Positions 36,340 through 47,525 of a stretch of DNA of 64,000 nucleotides are shown piece after piece. The stretch spans positions 122,175,464 through 122,239,463 of the forward strand of contig NC_072796.1 in NCBI RefSeq assembly GCF_028583425.1, written 5' to 3'. Under the pieces are notes generated by a model. That model did not search any database and was not told where the DNA came from. It saw only the letters and a list, made by a program, of their open reading frames with translations. The DNA comes from Eublepharis macularius (lineage: Eukaryota > Chordata > Lepidosauria > Squamata > Eublepharidae). The translations under genes were made by a program, and so were the position numbers. How positions within the stretch are numbered: position 1 is the first letter of the stretch; each line of letters starts with the position of its first letter.

Positions 36340-36980
36340 GAGAAAGATTATGGCTTTTCTTGTTTTTTAATCAGTGAACAGATGTGTGAAATAAATCCCT
36401 GCTAAGATTTCTGCGCGTATTTTCACACCAGTGTTCCAACCTCCAAAGAAAGCTCTTTTGTTCAGAGACAGGCACACAAGAAAACCCACAGGGCAAGAGG
36501 CCCCATTTGTCACGCGTAAATGGTGAAATACGCCTGTAGATAAACTTTTTAATTAAAATACTTCCTCTCACCCTACAGCTGGTGGCAGGCATAAGGCTGA
36601 AGAATTGACAGCATTCGCAACAGCAAGTTGGGAGGGTGCTAAATGCTGCAGGTTACAAAACAGTGTTAAATCTGAGCAAAGACTGGTTTATAGTCACCAG
36701 CATGGGGAATTTACGTAAATGATACTGTTTTTTAAAAATGCACCACCGCTGAGTTCCAGAATGCCAAGACGGTAGAGACAGCGAGGCTTGCAGTTACCCA
36801 TACATTTACACACACCAGGGGCTTGAAATAATTCTTTGTATAATAACAAAGGCGCTGCTCTTGAAATCAGATTTACCTGCCAGTTCATTACATTCAGATT
36901 CGGTACGACATGCTTCAAGGTAAGTTTACCAGAGATGTTGTTTTGCTTTCCGATATTCAAGGTATTTTGAGCTTTAGGTT
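36340..36980. other. Single-copy-looking sequence, possible conserved non-coding element
   Basis: No repeat signature. Motifs such as 'tttttaattaaaat' (homeodomain-like) are present. No gene seen. Confidence 0.3.
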
Positions 36981-36984
36981 TACA

Positions 36985-37192
36985 GGCATTGCAACCTCCA
37001 GACTACAGAGATCTATATTCTCCTGGAATTACAACTGATCTCCAAACTACAGAGATCAGTTCCCCTGGAGGAAATGACAGCTTCAGTAGGCAGAGTCTAT
37101 GGCATCCCATCCCCTCTGTGCTCCCTTGCCTCCTGAGGCACCACTCCCAAATCTCCAGGAATTTCCCAAGCTGGAGTTGGCAATCCTACTTT
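36985..37192 (+). repeat. ~210-bp interspersed repeat
   Basis: 'cattgcaacctccagactac' to 'gatcagttcccctggaggaa' to 'ggaatttcccaagctggagt'. Complete-looking copy. Confidence 0.65.
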
Positions 37193-37429
37193 ATGACGAT
37201 TCCAGCAATCAGAGAGCTGTGATCATAAATGGGGTAATTATTGCGACACAGGAAAAGCAAACACAATGTGGCGGCATCTCTGTGCTTCTCAGGGAACTCT
37301 TTATTTGCAAAACCTCTCTAAAAGATTTGGAGCAAACTTTAGATTGGTATAATCAATGACTTATTATATTTCATCATGGTTTTTGAGTGCAGATGAAAAA
37401 GCCGCCCATGGAAGTGTGTATCTATTTTA

Positions 37430-37650
37430 AAATGAGAGCCAGGGTGGTATAGTAGTTAGAATGTTGAACTAGTATCTTGGAGATCCAAGTTTGAATTCCT
37501 ACTCTGCTACAGAAGCTTGATGGATGACTTCGGGCCGATCTGTACTCTCTCAGCCTAATCTACCTCACAGGGTTGCTGAGAGGATAAAATGGGGGGAGAA
37601 GAGAACAATAAGTTACTTTGGGTCCCCACTGGGAAAACCAGACAAGCTGA
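37430..37650 (+). repeat. tRNA-derived SINE (Sauria type)
   Basis: 'agccagggtggtatagtagt' (A box), 'caagtttgaattcctactct' (B box), 'gatgacttcgggccgatctg' and 'ctacctcacagggttgctga'. Confidence 0.72.
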
Positions 37651-38447
37651 GTGGAAGCCTAGAAGGAGTTTTATTCTAAGTCAGTCATGCAATCTATATG
37701 AAGCCTGAACTGTCTGTGTGTTTCTGAGAGAAAGTATTTATTCACCAAGTTCAATGAAATTGGGTGTTCCTGAAAGAGTCTATATCTGTGGTGTTCTGAG
37801 AAATTTTGTCTAAATCAGGCAAACTGTGTGTGCATCTCGTGCAGTCTGGGTACACCTAGATGAGAGTTTAATCTAGGTTTAGGCAAGCTGTGTGGAAAGG
37901 CCTGAGTGAATCTATGTCTGTGTGGATGAGAAGAGTGTTTATTCTGTTAGTGGAAAATTATTCTGTGTGACTGTGAATATACCTTTAAGAAGAGATAATT
38001 ACTTCTAAAACCACCAAGCGTAAGAACTATTCTGAAACTAATATGCTTATCAGAACTCTGCAATCATCACGCTTATGTGCCGACAAATAAATTCTACTTT
38101 TGTTTAAGGAAAAGATCCTTTTTTACCTAACAACCACCCTCACATGCTGATCGTCCTGTCAAACTACCATCTATAACTAACCCTTCCTGTAGTACCAGTT
38201 AAGACGAAGAGATCTAAAGCAAAAGCCTTTGATGGCAGAGAAAACCTTTAGGGGAGGCAGCAATATAAAGCAGTGCAATCCTAATCCGTGTTTCTCCAGT
38301 CTTACACAACAAAAAAGGAAGGTGTTCCTGAGGTATAAGCCTGGGTTAAGTAGAGAACACCTAAAATCTGTGTGAGCGGAATTAAAAAGTGTGTTGGATG
38401 TGATCAAATCCCTCCTGAGGTATAAAATTAAGGTAATGTAAAGAGGA
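37651..38447. other. No recognised feature
   Basis: Includes purine-rich text and 'tcacatgctgatcgtcctgt'. No repeat or gene supported. Confidence 0.35.
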
Positions 38448-38449
38448 GA

Positions 38450-38740
38450 GAGCCCCGTGGCGCAGAGTGGTAAAATGCAGTACTGCAGCCCAAGCTCTGC
38501 TCACGACCTGAGTTCGATTCTGGTGGAAGCCGGGTTGAAGTAGCCAGCTCAAGGTTGACTCATTCTTCCAAGGTTGGTAAAATGAGTACCCAGTTTCCTG
38601 GAGGTAAAGTGTAGATGACTGGGGAAGGCAATGGCAAACCACCCTGTAAAAAGTCTGCCAAGAAAACGTTGTGATGCGATGTCCCCCCATGGGTCAGTAA
38701 TGACGCTGTGCTTGCACAGGGGATATAAAGAGGAGCCGAA
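38450..38740 (+). repeat. tRNA-derived SINE, family 2, near full length
   Basis: 'gagccccgtggcgcagagtg' (A box) and 'cgacctgagttcgattctgg' (B box), then 'gggaaggcaatggcaaacca', 'agtctgccaagaaaacgttg' and 'catgggtcagtaatgacgct'. An inverted copy lies at 52440-52735. Confidence 0.8.
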
Positions 38741-38956
38741 TGAAAGGTCCAAAGTCAAAGGTTGTAAAAGGTTTTAAAAAACAAACAGCAAATTATTACG
38801 AGGTATCTAAAACATTTTCCTGACCTGAAACAGGTACATTATACTTCAAAAATAAAACCAATGAGATGAACAGTTCCTCAGGAGGAAGTGCTGGTATCCA
38901 CCCATACCGACTTGGCTCCCACCCATGAGAGATGGCGTTGAAATCTGAAGCAAGGT

Positions 38957-39060
38957 TTGTTTGTTTGTTTGTTTATTTTCAATTTTTATTCCGCCCTCCC
39001 CACATTTCCAGCAGGCTCAGCTCAGAGATCAAATCAGAATGTGGGCATGGAGGCAGAAAT
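38957..39060 (-). mobile_element. Short LINE 3' tail with (TTTG)n
   Basis: 'ttgtttgtttgtttattttc' and 'tattccgccctccccacatt' are the reverse complement of a CR1-type 3' terminus. Confidence 0.6.
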
Positions 39061-39074
39061 GCTCAAATTACATT

Positions 39075-40692
39075 TATTTATTTATTTATTTAATTTATCG
39101 TATTTATATTCCGCCCTCCCCGCAAGCAGGCTCAGGGCAGATAACAACATTAAAACATTTAAAATATTTCATTAAACATTAAACATAAAACATTAAAAAT
39201 ATTGTATAAAGATATTAAAAATAGCAGCACTCTTTTCTTGGTGGCAGCAATATTGTTGATTACAGAAAATGCAACAGTGCAATTGAACATGGCAGCAGCT
39301 TCAGAACAGTGGTGGGCAGATCTCATAGGGAGGGGAGTAGATGTTATATCCTCCAGCCAGTGGAGGCCCAGCCTCAGCCATAAGCCTGGCGGAACAACTC
39401 TGTCTTACAGGCCCGGCGGAAAGATAGTAGATCCTGCCGGGCCCTGGTCTCGATAGACAGAGTGTTCCACCAGGTAGGAGCCAGGAGTGAGAAAGCTCTT
39501 GCTCTAGTCGAGGCCAGGCGGGCCTCCTTGGAGCCAGGGACTGATAGCAATTTCTTTTCTCCTGATCGGAGAGTCCTCTGGGGAATATACGGGGAGAGAC
39601 GGTCCCTCAGGTACGCTGGCCCCAGTCAGCACAGGGCCTTATAGGTCAATACCAAAACCTTGAACCTGATCCGATACTCCACTGGCAACCAATGCAGCTC
39701 GCGCAATACTGGTGTAATATGCGCCCTATTTGGCGCTTTCATAATGATGCGCTCCGCTGCATTTTGCACCAGCTGTAATCTTCGGGTCACGCACAAGGGT
39801 AGGCCCACATAGAGCGAGTTACAGTAATCCAACCTGGAGATGACCGTTGTCTGGATCACTGTAGTTAAGTCACAGGTAGACAGGTAAGGGACAAGTTGTC
39901 TGGTTTGCCGCAGGTGGAAAAAAGAAGACCTGACAACAGCTGTGACCTGTGCCTCCATTTTCAGGGAGGCATCTAGGATCACCCCCCAGGCTCTTAACCC
40001 TTAGAACAGGCATAAGCTGTGCCCCATCGAGGGTCGGGAGCCGGAGTCCCGAATCCAGTCCCCCATGGCTCAAGTATAGGACCTCCGTCTTTGGTGGGTT
40101 CAGTTTCAGTCGACTCTGTTTCAACCAATCAGTCACGGCTGCAAATGCATGTTCCAGGACATCTGGGGCTGAGCCGGGCTGGCCGTCCATCATCAGATAC
40201 AGCTGGGTGTCATCTGCATATTGATGGCACCCAAGCCCAAAACTTCGCACCAGCTGGACAAGGGGGCGCATATAGGTGTTAAACAGTAAAGGGGAGAGTA
40301 TTGCCCCCTGTGGGACCCCACACACCAATGGGTGACGGGGTGACAATTTCTCCCCAAGCGCCACCCTCTGTCCCCGACTGTGGAGAAAAAAGACAAGCCA
40401 CTGTAAGGCAGTCCCTCGTATCCCCACATTGGCGAGGCGCTGAGTCAGAAGATCATAATCGACTGTGTCAAACGCTGCTGACAAATCCAGCGCTGAACCA
40501 CCTCGGTCCAGATGTCTGTGAAGGTCATCCGTGAGGGCGACCAGCAGCATCTCTGTCCCATGTCCTGGTCGGAACCCAGACTGAAAGGAATCTAGGGCCG
40601 AGACATCATTCAGAAAACCCTGTATCTGTCCCACTGCTGCCTGCTCAATCACCTTTCCCAGAAATGGGAGGTTCAAGACCCCTTGGTTTCCA
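39075..40692 (-). mobile_element. CR1-superfamily LINE with reverse transcriptase remains
   Basis: Read on the minus strand, the element is 5'-truncated near 40692 and enters inside the reverse transcriptase. NLPFLGKVIEQA, SFQSGFRPGHGTEMLLVALT, the palm block LDLSAAFDTVDYDLL, GVPQGAILSPLLFN and the catalytic YADDTQLYLMMD are all visible. A run of six G's near 39990 shifts the frame, and the C-terminal part continues in another frame (LDYCNSLYVGLP, LRELHWLPVEYRIRFKVLVL). A TGA after TYKALC (39626-39628) stops it again. Downstream are a CR1-type C-terminus (TRARAFS) and a 3' UTR ending 'gggagggcggaatataaata' with an (AAAT)n tail. It cannot make a working protein. Confidence 0.88.
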
Positions 40693-41479
40693 GTTGGATT
40701 TGGGAAATCTGCCGAATGGGGAAGGCTGGCACAGTTTTTTTTAAAGTGGCATGATATAATGGGTGGTTTGATTGGTGGTGCATAATGTAAACCTAAAAGG
40801 CAAGGGTGTTACTTGTGCACTTGTGATATTATATGTATGCATCACTCAACACATATAGTAGCATGGGAAGACTGTACTTGGAATCCATAGGGAAGCCCAT
40901 CTTTTGCAGTGCCCGATGTTTTCCTGGTTTGTCTACTGGAACAGCAAACACGCTGCCCATCAATTTGATTGATGGAACAGTGTTGGCAGGATGAGAACCA
41001 GAAATCTATAATGATATTTATTTCAGCAGAGCTGTAAAAATGAAGCCAAAATTTATGGCAGCATTGAAATATTTCAGTCTCTTGTTATGCCAGTTATTAA
41101 CTAAGAATATTCCTCACTGGAGATTTATTTTGGCTAAAAAGAAAAGCAATGGAATTACTTGCATCAGTGAACTGTGCAGGTAAAGTTAATAGCATAGCCA
41201 GGAATGTAAAAATAAGGCAGCCAACTAGCCCAGTGAAATGTTACCCTCTTTTTTGCGTGAGATATTTGCCTCTCCAAAGAAACAGAATTCAGAAGTAAAA
41301 CATAGGAATACAAATACATATCTCGAATACTTATTTCACGGCTGATTTTAACATGATGCCTATGGTTTGGAGATGTGTTCTCTTCCTTAAAAATACACAC
41401 ACACAACATATTTTCAAAGAAATCCACTAACCGTTTGATCCCAAGCAGAGTTACCTCTCTGAAATCAAGGGGACTAGAT
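40693..41479. other. No recognised feature
   Basis: AT-rich, single-copy-looking. A short (AC)n lies at 41396-41404. Confidence 0.4.
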
Positions 41480-41815
41480 AGGGTTGCTAATTGCCCGCTT
41501 GTGACAGGAGTTCTCTCACTGAAGCGCTGGGTCCCCTTTGCTTGCTCAATAGAGCAGAAGGGGGAAGGAATGATGTTGATAAGTGTCATGATGTCACTTC
41601 CAGGTTTCACCTGAGAGTGACATCATGATGACATACTAGGAAGCCCCTGAAACTCTATACTTTTACCATAGATTTTTGTGGAATTCCTAGAGCCTCATGA
41701 TGTCACTTCTGGGTAAACCCTGGAAGCAACATTATGATGTTGATCATAACTTCCTCTCCCTGTGTTTCACCCCCCAAATTTTCCAGAGGTTGAAGGCAGA
41801 AGCCTAGCAACCCTA
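41480..41815. repeat. Unclassified repeat with inverted ends
   Basis: Starts 'tagggttgctaattgccc' and ends 'agcctagcaacccta', with 'catgatgtcacttcyrgg' repeated internally (about 41588 and 41697). A related but weaker copy is at 49860-50110. Confidence 0.5.
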
Positions 41816-42224
41816 GGCATAGAAGTCTGTAAAATACCAACTCTAGTTTCCAATTAATAAAGTGCTCCTGTTGCATTAATTAATATCATTTAAACTAGTC
41901 ATTCTAGAGATTGCGCTTTGTATTTTACATATTCCTTGGTCTGAGCCAGAGGGCCAGAGGTGGGCAATGTTGCATAGGATAAATATCCAGCTGACCTCCC
42001 CCCATGTTATTCCCCCAAGCCTTCTATCTAGTCCAGCATCCTTCTCACACTCAGTGGCCAAGCAGTTATTCTATAGGGTCAACAAACTCAAGGCCTCCTG
42101 GCACTGGTACATAGACATTTAGAGGGAAGTAGCTGGAGTCCATTTTGGGGATATTGATTTTCTCCTCACATATACTCCAAGTCTTTCCCTCCAAGCTATT
42201 ATAAAATCCCAAGAGGTTCATCAG

Positions 42225-43981
42225 TAGAGGTGGGCATGATCCAAAAAAAATACCGATCAAGCTGATCGTTGATCCGCGTGGGCGACGACCCCAGATCACC
42301 GATCCACCCCGAACAAGTCCCGTTTCCAATCGGGGATCGGGGAGGCCAAAGCAGAGGGGCGCCCCCCCCACACACTTAGAGCAGAGGGGGGGAGTTTTTA
42401 GCCCGGCGACGATCCACCTCCCCTCAGGGAGGGGACGTTTTCACACACACACACACTTAGAGCAGGGGGGGAGTTTTTAACCCATCCCTGCCTCTCCAAA
42501 TAGAGAGAGAGAGACATCCCGTCAACATGTTTCAGCCAGCTTTTAAAAAAATAGCAGGGATAGAATCCTCCATTCCTCCCCATCCGGTTTTAAAAGCAAG
42601 CAGCCAGTCTTCCAAAAGCATATTTTAAACAGGAAGACAGTAAAACCAGGATCCACACAGATCCTCACGGATCCTATGGTTTTTTAAATAGGAAAAACAC
42701 AAATGAAACATCAAATCACATATCACAGCCAGGTCCACAGACTGAAATATGAAAAACACAGATCCAAAAATATTTGGTGCTGTCACAGTGAAAAAACATG
42801 AATCTGAGACACGGATCCTCATGAATTCATATAATTTTTACGTTGAAACAAAACAAAAATGCTGTCATATTTTAGATCTTTTGGTCCTGTTTGTGGCATT
42901 GGACATGATCTGGGACAGTATACTGGATTTTGGGTGGCCCCATGTAAAAATCAAGAGGATCCATGAGGATCCATGCTTTTGAATCATGTTTTTGCGCTGT
43001 GGCGCTGCCACAAAGCAGTGCATGAATGATTTTTTTGGTCCCATTTGTGGATATGGACATGATCTGGTTTAGTATGGTGGATTTTGGGTGGTCCCATGTA
43101 AAAACCTAGAGGATCCATGCGGATCTGTGCTTTTGAACCATATTTTTGTGCCGTGGTGGTTCCACAAAGTAGTGGATGGCTGAATTTTTTGTCCCATTTG
43201 TGGCAACAGACATGGTCTGTGATTGTGTGGTGGATTTTGGGTGGCCCCACTTAAAAATCAAGAGGATCCATGCGGATCCGTGCTTATTTAGCATGTTTTT
43301 GTGCTATGGCAGCGCCACGGATTAGTGGATGCATGATTGTTTTGTTGCTGTCTGTAGACTAGGACATGATCTATAATATGACAGCCTTTTTGTTTTGTTT
43401 CAATATAAAAATCATATGAATTCATGAGGATCCATTTAAAATCATCTGGATCCAGCTTTTACCCACTCCCTTTTAAACACACACACACAGAGCCATGAAT
43501 GAGGTTTTCCCACAAAATACAGTGTTTTAAAAGCAGGTTAGAAACAGAGAGTGACAGACAGAAAAACAGCCATTCCTCCTACAAAGCCCCGTTTTTTTAA
43601 AAAGCAAAAAAGGTTTGGAGTGCCCATGGCTACAGAACACCCCCTTCCCCCTCCCTCCCCTGGCTGTCTTCTCCCAACTGGTGAGTGCATTGCTGCTCCG
43701 TGGAAGGAATCCCTGCTGATCAAGGAAAGCTGGGCTTCCATTCAGGTTGACAGAAGGAGGGGAAACACAGCTCAGGCATTCCCCTGGCTCCATTGCCAGG
43801 GCAATAGATTACTGGCGCCAGAGTGTCTGCATCCCCGGTCCGAGCACGGACGCCCCGATCCAGGCCCCTCCCAATTGCTGGATCGTTGGGCGTAGCTGAT
43901 CACGATCTGCTGAGTCACGATCGCGCGATTGCTATTATCGTGGGTTTTTTCCGATCGTAATGCAGATCGTGCCCTTCTCTA
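42225..43981. mobile_element. Large hAT-type foldback element with internal 153-bp repeats
   Basis: Ends 'tagaggtgggcatgatc' and 'gatcgtgcccttctcta'; flanks TTCATCAG (42217-42224 and 43982-43989) identical. Size 1757 bp. The middle has three units of about 153 bp, marked by 'tgggtggccccatg' near 42931, 43087 and 43239. The arms around them are inverted: 'gaattcatataatttttacg' near 42823 corresponds to the reverse complement of 'ataaaaatcatatgaattc' near 43402. No transposase. Open frames of 60-115 codons have no known domain. Confidence 0.9.
42860..43345. repeat. 153-bp tandem repeat inside the hAT-type element
   Basis: Three consecutive units share 'aagaggatccatgmggatc', 'gcttttga..catgtttttg' and 'cacaaag.agtg'. 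The unit length is divisible by three, so the minus strand shows a repeating open peptide (FYMGPPKI). This is likely a by-product. Confidence 0.75.
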
Positions 43982-44213
43982 TTCATCAGTCCCATTTTCC
44001 CGTCTCTTTATGTCCCTCCCCTTTATCTGACTCTCAGCTGCTCTCCATGTTCCAAGCCTCATGGATCATGCTCAGCTTTCAGGCCATTATTTTGTAGAGT
44101 GTTTTCTCCTTCTTTTGATTAATTAACAAGTCATATTAGATACTGTAAAAATGGGATATTCTAGATGGATAAAACATGAGTGTCTTTCTACAGCCCTGGG
44201 CCAGTTTGGAGGA
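43982..44213. other. No recognised feature
   Basis: Short gap between the hAT-type element and the microsatellite. Nothing supported. Confidence 0.4.
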
Positions 44214-44290
44214 TGAGAAAGAAAGAAAGAAAGGAAGGAAGGAAGGAAGGAAGGAAGGAAGGAAGGAAGGAAGGAAGGAAGGAAGGAAGA
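44214..44290 (+). repeat. (GAAA)n(GGAA)14 microsatellite
   Basis: About 14 perfect GGAA units at 44233-44288, preceded by GAAA units. Confidence 0.95.
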
Positions 44291-44298
44291 CTGATTTA

Positions 44299-44386
44299 CA
44301 GTGAAATCCTAAGCAGAGTTACTCCAGTCTAAGCTCATTGATTTCAATGGGCTTAGACTGGAGTAATTCTGCTTAAGATTTCACTG
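44299..44386. mobile_element. 88-bp palindromic MITE, intact copy
   Basis: Ends 'cagtgaaatcctaagcagag' and the reverse complement 'ctgcttaagatttcactg'; flanks TTA on both sides (44296-44298 and 44387-44389). The 3-bp TTA duplication and small palindrome suggest a Harbinger-type MITE. Confidence 0.75.
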
Positions 44387-44474
44387 TTAATCAGGGATGC
44401 CAAAATGTGACATTCTTGAGGTAGGATGCTTTGAAGTATTTTCCATTTATTCCTTTTAATATTAAATACAGATT

Positions 44475-44665
44475 ATAGACAGGAATGCCTTGACCTGGAT
44501 AGGCCAGGTGAGCCTGATCTCATCAGATCTCAGAAGCTAAGACCAGGGTTGTAGAGGCAGGCAATGGCAAACCACCTCTGTTCGTCTCTTGCCATGAAAA
44601 CCCCACCAGGGGTCGCTTTATGTCAACTCTGACTTGAAGGCCCTCTCTACCACCACATCGACAGG
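44475..44665 (+). repeat. 5S-rRNA-headed SINE
   Basis: The head 'aggtgagcctgatctcatca' and 'gatctcagaagctaag' is derived from 5S rRNA (internal promoter region). The tail has 'aggcaatggcaaaccacctc' and 'cttgccatgaaaacccc'. Head shortened. A fuller copy is at 50870-51090. Confidence 0.75.
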
Positions 44666-44699
44666 AATGCTTCGGCTAACCTAATCTATACTTTAGTAC

Positions 44700-45196
44700 A
44701 GCTGAATGATTTAATTTAATTTAATTTAATTTAATTTATTATATTTATATTCCGCCCTCCCTGCTTTCGCAGGCTCAGGGCGGATAACAAATACAAACAT
44801 GTTTAAAAACATTTAAGAACATTAAATAATACATTTAAAAACATTTAAAAACATTAAATATAACAATTCATGCTGCCCAGTGGTTCATACATGCCTCTGT
44901 GTTTGCATAGGGGTGATGGTTTAACCCCCCCTTCACGGGGGGGGGCGGGCACTGCCCGGCGTTAGCCATATGCCTGGCGGAATAGCTCTGTCTTACAGGC
45001 CCGGCGAAATGCAAGCAAATCTTGCCGGGCCCTTGTCTCGCAAGACAGAGCATTCCACCAGGTCGGGGCCAGGACTGAAAAGGCCCTGGCCCTGGTCGAC
45101 GCCAGGCGGGCCTCCCTAGGGCCAGGGACACTTAAAAGATGTTTTCCGCCAGAGCGGAGAGTCCTCCGGGGCTCATATGGTGATAAAGTCACCAAA
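44700..45196 (-). mobile_element. CR1-superfamily LINE, 3' end
   Basis: The minus strand encodes LSPYEPRRTLRSGGKHLLSV, TRARAFSVLAPTWWNAL and RACKTELFRQAYG, the C-terminal ORF2 block shared with 39.6 kb, then a 3' UTR and an (AAATT)n tail at 44711-44740. 5'-truncated. Confidence 0.8.
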
Positions 45197-45199
45197 AAT

Positions 45200-45729
45200 T
45201 ATTTTTTACAACAACAAGGCTAATTATTTTAAAAATATTTTCTTCTTCCCTTAGAAAGTTTCATCAGCCATATGAATGGGATTGTTGCAAATACTAGCCT
45301 CTATTTACTCGGTTATTGCTGTTAGAGGTACTAAAGGATTGTAAATACTGGCCCTATTAAAAACAAAGCAATAAAAATATAGTTAATAGCTTGTATCTCA
45401 ATTTTCTTTGACAATATGGCTCTCTGCATTAGAGTTTACATAGTGTCAGTTTTCCCATTATAGACTATCATTTTTAAAAATTCAATTTAATTAAAAAAAA
45501 GAAGAGGTTTAGAGATCAGCTATAAACATTTACTCTCTACTAAAGCATATCATTTGGGGATTTTTAATTTTAGTTTGTTGGAAGTTATAGAGCTAATGTT
45601 CTACATGAAATTGACAAAATATAATTATGTTATCTCCCCCACACACACATCCAAGAATGATTCACACATGAATGTTCATCACTTGGTTTCGGAAAGGCTA
45701 CTGGAACCCACAGATATGTGTATGCTTTG
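45200..45729. other. Single-copy-looking AT-rich sequence
   Basis: No repeat signature except a short (CA)n near 45640. Possible conserved non-coding DNA. Confidence 0.35.
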
Positions 45730-45737
45730 ACCCCATG

Positions 45738-45993
45738 CATGGCTTTTTTCTGGGAAAAGAGGTGGTGGAACTCAGTGGGTTGCCCTCGGAGAAAATGGTC
45801 ACATGGCTGGTGGCCCTGCCCCCTGATCTCCAGACAGAGGGGAGTTTAGATTGCTCTCCGCGCAAAGTGGTGCGGAGGGCAATCTAAACTCCCCTCTGTC
45901 TGGAGATCAGGGGGCGGGGCCATCAGCCATGTGACCATTTTCAAGAGGTTCCAGAACTCCATTCCCCCGCGTTCCAGCTGAAAAAAAGCCCTG
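45738..45993. mobile_element. hAT-type palindromic element with 8-bp target duplication
   Basis: Ends 'catggcttttttctggg' and 'cagctgaaaaaaagccctg'; flanks ACCCCATG (45730-45737 and 45994-46001) identical. The central hairpin 'gtttagattgctctccgcg' pairs with 'cggagggcaatctaaac'. Same family as 22093-22326. Confidence 0.88.
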
Positions 45994-46162
45994 ACCCCAT
46001 GCAAGATCCACCAAGTCTTCAGATTGGAATGCTCCTTAGACAATAAAGGGTTCCTGGACTCTGGAGTGACTCTACCTACCCAAGCTGGGCATTGCCTCCC
46101 TCTAATCAGGAAGGGCTATAAAGACTTGAGGCTGGGTCTTGGCCAGGGCAACAAGGGTCTCT

Positions 46163-46693
46163 CCCAGGGTTACCAACCTCCAGCTGTTGTATGGGTCAGT
46201 TCTCAATTTGCTGATTGTCTCCATGCAAGACACATTGTATTTTATTTATTTACTCTTTTATTATATTCCTTATGCTTTGTTTTTCTCTGGTGGGGATTCA
46301 GCGTGTCTTACAAAAGTACAAATGCAACTTAAACAATCAAAATACAGGCTAAAGAATAAGCAAAAAACAAAAGGTACACCAACAACCAGGCCTGCTGGTC
46401 CACTGAGTTAGTCTATCAACTTCATGAAAGCCAAGGACCAAAAGCCCGCTGTCTCTTTTACAAAGGCTGACTGGAGATTAAAAGAGGGATGGAACTGCAT
46501 GATTTGTTGTGGGAAATCTAAATTTAAATTTTGAATAGGATGAAGGGACTTCACAGGAAGGGGAGGATATATGACACCATAGGAAATGATATCTCACCCC
46601 TGCTGAGCTACTGTTCCTTCCTAAACTCCATCTTCCCCAGACACCATCCCCAAATCTCCTGAAATTTCCCAAGCTGACACTGACAACCCTAGG
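46163..46693 (+). repeat. ~210-bp repeat interrupted by a LINE tail
   Basis: 'agggttaccaacctccagct' opens the repeat and 'caaatctcctgaaatttccc' plus 'aagctgacactgacaaccct' closes it. A LINE 3' tail (about 46235-46440, minus, 'atttatttactcttttatta') sits between. Confidence 0.5.
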
Positions 46694-46950
46694 TAGAGCA
46701 GAGGGGAGGCAAGTTTACCCAGGTCAAAGCAGTGTCTGTCTGAGCTAGGCGGAAAGTTCTCACCTCTTCCAAGCCCTGACAGGTTCTTGGCCAGAGGTGC
46801 TTCTTGACACTTAAGGCTCTTTGAGCACATATCTACCATCATGAAAGACACATTACTATTTCCTTTGTTGTAAAGGATAGACTGATCCCCAGTAATCAGA
46901 ATCCAAGCCCATGATAACACTATGTTTAATTATTATTTCAAGTCTTATAT
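46694..46950. other. No recognised feature
   Basis: Short single-copy-looking stretch before the nested Penelope-like copies. Confidence 0.4.
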
Positions 46951-46952
46951 AG

Positions 46953-47382
46953 ACAGCAAGATTTGAGTCCTTAAAGACCAACAAAATAGTAAAGAGTCCA
47001 GTAGCACCTTTAAGTCTAACCAACTTTATTGTAGTATAAGCTTCCGAGAGCCACAGCTCTCTTCGTCTGATTCATCTGATGAAGAGAGCTGTGGCTCTCG
47101 GAAGCTTATGCTACAATAAAGTTGGTTAGTCTTAAAGGTGCTATTGGACTCTCTACTATTTTGCTACTACAGATTAACACAGCTAACTCCTCTGGATCTT
47201 AAAAACCAACAAAATTTTCAGGGTATGAACTTTCAAGAGTCTAATCTCCCTTTGTCAGATTTGTTGGTATCTGATGAAAGGAGTTTTGACTTTCAAAAGC
47301 TCATACCTTGAAAATCTTGTTGGTTTTTAAGGTGGTACTGGATTCAAATCTTGCTTTTCTACTGCAGACAACATAGCTACCC
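46953..47382. mobile_element. Penelope-like copy (outer)
   Basis: 'agcaagatttgagtccttaa' opens. After the inner insertion it resumes with 'cagggtatgaactttcaaga' and its inverted arm ('ctttcaaaagctcatacctt'), ending 'gcagacaacatagctacc'. Confidence 0.75.
46987..47197. mobile_element. Penelope-like copy (inner) with 17-bp target duplication
   Basis: Flanked by CTTAAAGACCAACAAAA (46970-46986) and CTTAAAAACCAACAAAA (47198-47214), 16 of 17 identical. The element is an inverted repeat of 'agcacctttaagtctaacca' arms. The plus strand has CTGATGA (47076-47082), a hairpin AGAGAGC...GCTCTC and then GGAA. Confidence 0.85.
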
Positions 47383-47525
47383 ATAAGAAACAAGTCTGAT
47401 ACAGGTTCCTCCACATAAAGGTGTCGTTGTAATCAGATTTTTGATGAATAGATTTTATGAATAGATCCTGCTGGTCTCCGTAAGATATACCTGCTCCATC
47501 CAGGATGCATGAGAAGTGACATTAG

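Noticed and set aside
38450..38530. Functional tRNA gene
   Set aside because: A- and B-box-like words are present but the sequence continues into a SINE body and does not form a clean cloverleaf.
42872..43294. Repeating protein gene encoded by the 153-bp units
   Set aside because: The frame is broken between units and the repeats lie within a non-autonomous transposon.
44475..44665. 5S rRNA gene
   Set aside because: Only the 5S internal-promoter part is present and it is joined to a SINE tail, so it is a retroposon.
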